A stretch of DNA of 64,000 bases, from NCBI RefSeq assembly GCF_014841115.1, contig NZ_JACYTP010000002.1, positions 124,001-188,000 on the forward strand, given 5' to 3'. Below the pieces are notes generated by a model that worked only from the letters and a program-made list of their open reading frames with translations, did no database searches and was not told the origin of the DNA. This stretch comes from Photobacterium arenosum (lineage in GTDB: Bacteria > Pseudomonadota > Gammaproteobacteria > Enterobacterales > Vibrionaceae). A program made the position numbers and the translations under genes. Positions 58,929-64,000 of this stretch are shown here, one piece after another (the first letter of the stretch is position 1; each line of letters begins with the position of its first letter).

Positions 58929-60671
58929 GTGTCGGAACAAACATCCAACGAACTCGCCATAGCGGGTAGTGCTGCAGCTCCTGTCGTTGCCAACAGCGAC
59001 CTGGATCTGCAAAATCCGGATCTTGAAGAGAAGAGTGCCAGCACACGTGTTGACAGCATGCTGGGCAACCTTGATTTGCTGCGTCAGATTATTCTGGTGC
59101 TGTCAGTGGCTATTTGTGTCGCTTTGATAGTGCTGGTCGTCGCCTGGCTCAAAGAACCGGAAATGCGTCCGCTGGGTAATTTCTCCACTGAAGAGCTGAT
59201 TCCGATTCTGGATCATTTTGACCAGAAGCAAATTGAATACCAGCTGGAAGGCAATACCATCAGGGTGCCGGCTGATAAATACGGCGCACTTAAGCTGGAG
59301 CTGACCCGTGCCGGACTGAATAACCCGACGGCGGAAGGTGATGATATCCTGCTGCAGGATATGGGATTTGGTGTTTCACAGCGTCTTGAACAAGAACGGC
59401 TGAAACTGAGTCGCGAACGTCAGCTGGCAAGAGCCATAGAGCAGATCAGACAAGTGCGCAAAGCGCAGGTACTGCTGGCGATGCCCAAGCAAAGCGTTTT
59501 TGTCCGTCATAATCAGGAAGCGACGGCCAGTGTATTTCTGACCCTGAGTACAGGTGGCACGCTGGGTCAGCAGGAAGTGGACTCCATTGTTGATATGGTC
59601 TCTACCGCCGTGCCGGGCCTGAAACCCAGCCGTGTCACAGTCACAGATCAACACGGTCGTCTGCTCAGCTCCGGTACTGAAGATCCGGCAGCCACGGCAC
59701 GCCGGAAAGAATACGAACTGGAGCGCAAACAAGAGCAAGCCTTGCGCGAAAAGATCGATGCAATCTTAATTCCTGTCCTGGGGCTGGGTAACTACACCTC
59801 TCAGGTCGATGTCTCGATGGATTTCAGTGCCCAGGAAGAAACGCAAAAACGTTTTGATCCCAATACGCCGTCTACCCGCAGTGAATATACGCTGGAAGAT
59901 TACAACAACGGCCAGTCTGTAGCGGGTATTCCGGGCGCGCTGAGTAATCAGCCGCCGCAGGATTCAGCGATACCGCAGGATGTGATTGATTTACAAACCG
60001 GTAAAGGCGGCAACGGCTCGGTGCACCGGGAAGCAACGCGAAATTTTGAACTGGATACCACTATCCGTCATAAGCGTTCGCAAACCGGCACTATCAGCCG
60101 TCAGACGGTTTCAGTGGCAGTGAATTATAAGCCGCAGATCAATCCGGAAACCGGCGAAATGACCCGTATTCCGGTGACCGAAGAAGAGCTGGTGAAAATC
60201 CGTCGTCTGCTGATGGGCGGGGTTGGCTTCCTGCAGGATCGCGGCGATATGCTGGAAGTGATTTCCGTACCTTTCGCCACTCAGGAGCAAGAACGCATTG
60301 TCGACTTGCCTATCTGGGAACACCCGAATTTCAATACCTGGATTCGCTGGCTGGCTGCAGCGCTGGTTATCATAGTCGTGCTGGTGGTGCTGGTACGCCC
60401 TGCCATGCGCAAACTGCTCTATCCGAACCAGGCTGCCGATGGTACACCTCTGGATGAGAATGGTCTGCCTATCATGGCGGGTGACGGTTCAGATCTGATA
60501 GGGGCCGATCTGGACGGTGTTGACGGTATCGATTTAACCAATAACAACCTGGATCTGCCAAATCTGCACAAAGACGACGACTTACTGAAAGCCGTGCGTG
60601 CACTGGTGGCCAACGAACCGGATCTGGCGGCTCAGGTTGTGAAGAACTGGGTATACGAAGATGGCAAATGA
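58929..60671 (+). CDS. fliF: Flagellar MS-ring protein FliF
   Basis: FliF forms the membrane-embedded MS ring that houses the export gate. The 580-residue protein has two transmembrane helices (about residues 50-75 and 470-492). Between them lie ring-building motifs (NFSTEELIPILDHFDQKQIEYQLEG) and the YLEDYN-type loop region (ggi with SEYTLEDYNNGQSV). The C-terminal tail that binds FliG is present (HKDDDLLKAVRALVANEPDLAAQVVKNWV). Starts at GTG 58929; overlaps fliG by 11 bp. Confidence 0.96.
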   Translation: MSEQTSNELAIAGSAAAPVVANSDLDLQNPDLEEKSASTRVDSMLGNLDLLRQIILVLSVAICVALIVLVVAWLKEPEMRPLGNFSTEELIPILDHFDQKQIEYQLEGNTIRVPADKYGALKLELTRAGLNNPTAEGDDILLQDMGFGVSQRLEQERLKLSRERQLARAIEQIRQVRKAQVLLAMPKQSVFVRHNQEATASVFLTLSTGGTLGQQEVDSIVDMVSTAVPGLKPSRVTVTDQHGRLLSSGTEDPAATARRKEYELERKQEQALREKIDAILIPVLGLGNYTSQVDVSMDFSAQEETQKRFDPNTPSTRSEYTLEDYNNGQSVAGIPGALSNQPPQDSAIPQDVIDLQTGKGGNGSVHREATRNFELDTTIRHKRSQTGTISRQTVSVAVNYKPQINPETGEMTRIPVTEEELVKIRRLLMGGVGFLQDRGDMLEVISVPFATQEQERIVDLPIWEHPNFNTWIRWLAAALVIIVVLVVLVRPAMRKLLYPNQAADGTPLDENGLPIMAGDGSDLIGADLDGVDGIDLTNNNLDLPNLHKDDDLLKAVRALVANEPDLAAQVVKNWVYEDGK

Positions 60672-61704
60672 AGTCGCGACTACAGATGAAAAACCGTTCG
60701 ACATTAATAGCTTAAGTGGAACGGATAAAGCAGCCATCCTGTTACTCAGTCTGAATGAACAGGATGCGGCTTCCATCATACGCCACCTGGAACCCAAGCA
60801 GGTTCAGCGCGTGGGTGGGGCGATGGCCAGTATGAAGGAACTGAGCAATGATAAGGTGACGGCTGTGCACCGCCAGTTCCTGACCGATATCCAGAAATAC
60901 ACCAGCATTGGTATGGGCAGCGCCGACTTCGTCCGCAATACCCTGATCGCCGCACTGGGTGAAGATAAAGCCAATAATCTGGTTGATCAGATCCTGATGG
61001 GCAGTGGCTCCCGCGGCCTGGATTCTCTCAAATGGATGGATCCACGTCAGGTGGCCAGCATCATTCTCAATGAACACCCGCAGATTCAGACTATCGTGTT
61101 GTCGTATCTGGATCCTGAGCAATCGGCAGAGATTTTATCCCAGTTCCCTGAGCGCGTGCGCCTGGATCTGATGATGCGTATTGCGAATCTGGAAGAAGTT
61201 CAGCCTGCTGCCCTGCATGAGCTGAACGACATCATGGAGAAGCAGTTTGCAGGTCAGGCTGGTGCTCAGGCCGCGAAAATTGGCGGCATGAAGGCGGCAG
61301 CCGATATCATGAACTACCTCGACAACAATATCGAAGGTCTGTTGATGGATCAGATCCGCGAGAACGACGAGGAGATGGCCGTTCAGATCGAAGACCTGAT
61401 GTTCGTGTTCGAGAACCTGGCCGAAGTGGACGACCGGGGTATCCAGAGCCTGCTGCGGGAAGTGCCTCAGGAACTGCTGCAAAAAGCGCTCAAAGGGGCC
61501 GACGATATGTTGCGCGAGAAAATTATGCGCAATATGTCCAAGCGTGCTTCTGAATTGCTGATGGATGACCTTGAAGCGATGGGGCCGATACGTGTCTCCG
61601 ATGTGGAAGCAGCACAGAAAGAAATTCTGTCTATTGCCCGTCGTCTTTCTGAAGCCGGCGAGTTGATGCTGAATGGCGGCGGTGGGCAGGATGAATACCT
61701 CTAA
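60661..61704 (+). CDS. fliG: Flagellar motor switch protein FliG
   Basis: FliG sits on the MS ring and is the torque-generating partner of the stator. The 347-residue protein has N-terminal (SGTDKAAILLLSLNEQDAASIIRHL), middle (EHPQIQTIVLSYLDPEQSAEILSQFP) and C-terminal domains. The C-terminal charged helix (DDMLREKIMRNMSKRASELLMDDLEAMGPIRVSDVEAAQ) carries the stator-facing residues. Confidence 0.97.
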   Translation: MANEVATTDEKPFDINSLSGTDKAAILLLSLNEQDAASIIRHLEPKQVQRVGGAMASMKELSNDKVTAVHRQFLTDIQKYTSIGMGSADFVRNTLIAALGEDKANNLVDQILMGSGSRGLDSLKWMDPRQVASIILNEHPQIQTIVLSYLDPEQSAEILSQFPERVRLDLMMRIANLEEVQPAALHELNDIMEKQFAGQAGAQAAKIGGMKAAADIMNYLDNNIEGLLMDQIRENDEEMAVQIEDLMFVFENLAEVDDRGIQSLLREVPQELLQKALKGADDMLREKIMRNMSKRASELLMDDLEAMGPIRVSDVEAAQKEILSIARRLSEAGELMLNGGGGQDEYL

Positions 61705-61722
61705 TTCAGCCGGGGAAGCACA

Positions 61723-62538
61723 ATGACGATTGAACGCCGTCGGGGCTTTGTCCGCCTGAGTGGCCACCAGGCAGAAGAACTGGAACGCTGGGCTTATCCC
61801 GATTATAGCGATGAAGATCGCGGCCCGGTTGAGAACGCATTAAATTATGATCCGGGCTGGCGCCCGAGAGAAGTGCCGGAAGAGGAGCAGGCTCCCCAGC
61901 CACTGACCGCTGCCGATCTGGATGATATCCGCCAGTCAGCCTATGAAGAAGGACTGGCCGAAGGCCGGGCTGCCGGTCATGCTGAAGGCTTTGAAACCGG
62001 AAGGCAGGAAGGTGCTGCCGCCGGTCATCAGGAAGGGCTGGAGGCTGGCCGGGAAGAAGGACTGGCTGCCGGACAGGAACTGGTTGATCAGCATGTGGCT
62101 CATCTAACGCAGGTTTTTGACAAACTCGCCCAACCCTTACAGCAGGTTGATCAGCAGGTAGAAAGCCAGCTGGTGGAGATGGTCAGCGTGCTGACTCGTG
62201 AGTTAATCCGGGTTGAAGTGCAGACCAATTCGCAGGTTATTTTGTCCACGTTACGAGAAGCCATTGCCACTTTGCCGCTGGCCTCTCAGTCGATCACTGT
62301 GCAACTGCATCCGGACGATCTTGCGCTGGTAACTGCCGCGTACAGCCAGCAGGAACTGGATAACCGTCGCTGGCAGTTGCTGGCAGAGCCGGGGCTTGAG
62401 CGCGGTGATGTCCAGCTCAGTGCCGGTGATTCTGCGGTGGATTATCGAATGGAAGATCGTGTTCGTCATCTGTTGAGCCAGTTTCTGGGCATGAATCAGC
62501 GCCCTGCTGACAGTTCATCACAGGATAGCGCGGAATGA
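61723..62538 (+). CDS. fliH: Flagellar assembly protein FliH
   Basis: FliH regulates the FliI ATPase of the export apparatus. The 271-residue protein has an acidic N-terminal region, then a perfect GxxxG array (11 Gly at exact 4-residue spacing, residues 77-117), as known for the family. A helical domain and a globular C-terminal V-ATPase-E-like domain ([37 protein letters not shown]) follow. Stop overlaps the fliI start by 4 bp. Confidence 0.94.
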   Translation: MTIERRRGFVRLSGHQAEELERWAYPDYSDEDRGPVENALNYDPGWRPREVPEEEQAPQPLTAADLDDIRQSAYEEGLAEGRAAGHAEGFETGRQEGAAAGHQEGLEAGREEGLAAGQELVDQHVAHLTQVFDKLAQPLQQVDQQVESQLVEMVSVLTRELIRVEVQTNSQVILSTLREAIATLPLASQSITVQLHPDDLALVTAAYSQQELDNRRWQLLAEPGLERGDVQLSAGDSAVDYRMEDRVRHLLSQFLGMNQRPADSSSQDSAE

Positions 62539-63851
62539 CCCTGTCGCAGCGGCTGGGTAGCTACCGCTTACAGGGGCTAGCCTGTCGCCCCGTGGCCTCC
62601 GGGCGGCTGGTGCGCGTGGTCGGTTTAACGCTGGAAGCCATTGGTTGCCGGGCGCCTGTTGGCAGTGTGTGCCGTGTCGAGGCGGTACAGGGCAGTATCG
62701 AAGCCGAAGTTGTCGGATTCAGTGGTGACACCCTGTACCTGATGCCCAGTGAGCAGCTGACCGGGGTGATGCCCGGCGCTAAAGTCACGCCTGTGATGAG
62801 CGACGGTGGCCTGCCGGTGGGTCCTGAGTTGCTTGGCCGGGTTATTGACGGCATGGGAAATCCCCTGGACGGCAAAGGACAGATTTATACCTCGGCCCGG
62901 GCCGCACTGAATGCGGAGCCCATCAACCCTCTCGCAAGAAAACCAATCAGTGAACCTTTGGATGTCGGATTAAAAGCCATTAATGGGCTGCTGACCGTAG
63001 GTAAAGGCCAGCGCATTGGCCTGTTTGCCGGTTCCGGGGTGGGTAAATCTGTCACTCTGGGCATGATGACCCGGGGCACTACGGCGCAAGTGGTGGTGGT
63101 CGGACTGATTGGTGAGCGTGGCCGCGAAGTCAGAGAATTTATTGATGAGATCTTAGGTGAAGAAGGCCGCCAGCGCGCGGTTGTGGTGGCAGCCCCTGCT
63201 GATGCTTCTCCTCTGATGCGCCTGAAAGGGTGCCAGACTGCCCTGACCGTGGCGGAATATTTCCGCGATCAGGGCTTAGATGTTTTATTGCTGATGGACT
63301 CGCTCACTCGCTTTGCTCAGGCGCAGCGTGAAATTGCTCTGTCGATTGGTGAGCCACCAGCCACCAAAGGGTATCCGCCCTCTGTGTTTGCCAAGCTCCC
63401 GGCCCTGGTTGAGCGCGCCGGCAATGGCGGCGATCATCAGGGGTCGATCACGGCATTTTTTACTGTGCTGACCGAAGGCGATGACTTGCAGGATCCTATC
63501 GCCGATGCATCACGAGCGATTCTTGACGGCCATATCGTGTTGTCACGTGAGATGGCCGATGCCGGCCATTATCCGGCCATTGATGTTGAACGCTCTGTCA
63601 GTCGTGTTATGCCAGCCATAGTGGATGAAGAGCAGATGCTGATGTCGAAAGCGGTTCGGCAGATATTGTCTATTTGCCGCAAAAATCAGGATTTGGTGTC
63701 TATCGGCGCCTATAAACCCGGCTCAGATCCGGCGATTGACCAGGCCTTTACGTTAAAACCCAGGTTGGATCAGTACTTACAGCAGACAATGAAAGAGTCG
63801 GTTCCTTATGACATGTGTGTCAACATGCTCCGTTCTGCGCTGGGAGCCTGA
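62535..63851 (+). CDS. fliI: Flagellum-specific ATPase FliI
   Basis: FliI is the export ATPase, related to the F1 beta subunit. The 438-residue protein has Walker [13 protein letters not shown] near residue 172, the Walker B region [21 protein letters not shown] near 260, and the type III-ATPase sequence ([27 protein letters not shown]). It pairs with FliH and, at the window edge, FliJ. Confidence 0.97.
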   Translation: MTLSQRLGSYRLQGLACRPVASGRLVRVVGLTLEAIGCRAPVGSVCRVEAVQGSIEAEVVGFSGDTLYLMPSEQLTGVMPGAKVTPVMSDGGLPVGPELLGRVIDGMGNPLDGKGQIYTSARAALNAEPINPLARKPISEPLDVGLKAINGLLTVGKGQRIGLFAGSGVGKSVTLGMMTRGTTAQVVVVGLIGERGREVREFIDEILGEEGRQRAVVVAAPADASPLMRLKGCQTALTVAEYFRDQGLDVLLLMDSLTRFAQAQREIALSIGEPPATKGYPPSVFAKLPALVERAGNGGDHQGSITAFFTVLTEGDDLQDPIADASRAILDGHIVLSREMADAGHYPAIDVERSVSRVMPAIVDEEQMLMSKAVRQILSICRKNQDLVSIGAYKPGSDPAIDQAFTLKPRLDQYLQQTMKESVPYDMCVNMLRSALGA

Positions 63852-63887
63852 GGATGAAACACCTAAGCGGCATGACCGGAGGCGCGG

Positions 63888-64000
63888 ATGTCTGATCAGG
63901 CACTGAACCTGATTCTTGAACAGGTCAAAGACAAAGAACATAACGCGTTTCTGGCACTTCAGCAGGCTAAGCGGGATTTGGACAGCTTTTATCAGCAACG
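63888..64000 (+). CDS. fliJ: FliJ, N-terminal part (cut by window end)
   Basis: An open frame from ATG 63888 to the window end gives MSDQALNLILEQVKDKEHN and 19 further residues. Heptads of Leu/Ala and Gln/Lys suggest the start of a coiled coil, as expected for FliJ, the general export chaperone stalk, which follows fliI in Vibrio. A GGAGGCG ribosome site precedes it by about 5 nt. Only ~38 residues are visible. Confidence 0.85.
   Translation, partial: MSDQALNLILEQVKDKEHNAFLALQQAKRDLDSFYQQ

Overview
The window is a 64 kb stretch of a Vibrionaceae-type chromosome. It most resembles Photobacterium or a close relative, but I could not confirm the genus. The evidence is gene content and order: frsA-crl-proB-proA, narPQ divergent from napFDABC, cysK-ptsH-ptsI-crr, cysZ/zipA/ligA, and above all a polar-flagellum cluster with the Vibrio-specific genes flgO, flgP, flgT, flaG, flaI and flrABC. 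No phage, transposon, integrase, CRISPR array or defence system is visible. Most of the window is core genome.

Layout. At 1-3860 are the end of frsA, crl and the proline genes proB and proA. At 3909-6338, on the minus strand, are a DUF2897 membrane protein, an M15 peptidase, dapE and an ArsC/YffB-like protein, partly translationally coupled. At 6447-13600 is nitrate respiration: narP and narQ are transcribed leftward, and napF-D-A-B-C plus a 45-residue membrane ORF rightward, from a shared intergenic region with an FNR-like and a NarP-like site. At 13597-16601 are small membrane or secreted proteins and a DyP peroxidase. At 16679-21544, on the minus strand, are the PTS core (crr, ptsI, ptsH), cysK and cysZ. 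At 21925-29514 are zipA, ligA, a porin, a DUF2057 protein and gltX. A small secreted protein gene with a hairpin leader and a tRNA-Arg(CCT) follow.

From 30185 to the end the window is almost entirely flagellar: flgT, flgO-flgP, flgN-flgM-flgA, cheV-cheR, flgBCDE, flgFGHIJ, flgKL, two flagellins, flaG-fliD-flaI-fliS, flrA, flrBC and fliEFGHI with the start of fliJ. Candidate promoter sites let the regulatory hierarchy be read from the DNA. FlrA (with a sigma70-like promoter) would act with sigma54. Sigma54-type sites precede flrB, fliE, flgB, flgF, flgK, the first flagellin and possibly cheV. Sigma28-type sites precede flgM, flgO and, in duplicate, the second flagellin. FlgO, FlgP and FlgT point to the outer-membrane H ring of a sheathed polar flagellum.

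I found no convincing new multi-gene system. The items most worth a second look are smaller: a conserved-looking 45-residue ORF at the end of the nap operon, a possible decayed EAL-domain gene beside flgN, an 18-bp perfect palindrome near 14298, a palindrome-rich 500-bp porin upstream region followed by three stacked terminators, a 58-nt hairpin in the leader of a tiny secreted protein gene, and a duplicated sigma28 promoter before the second flagellin.
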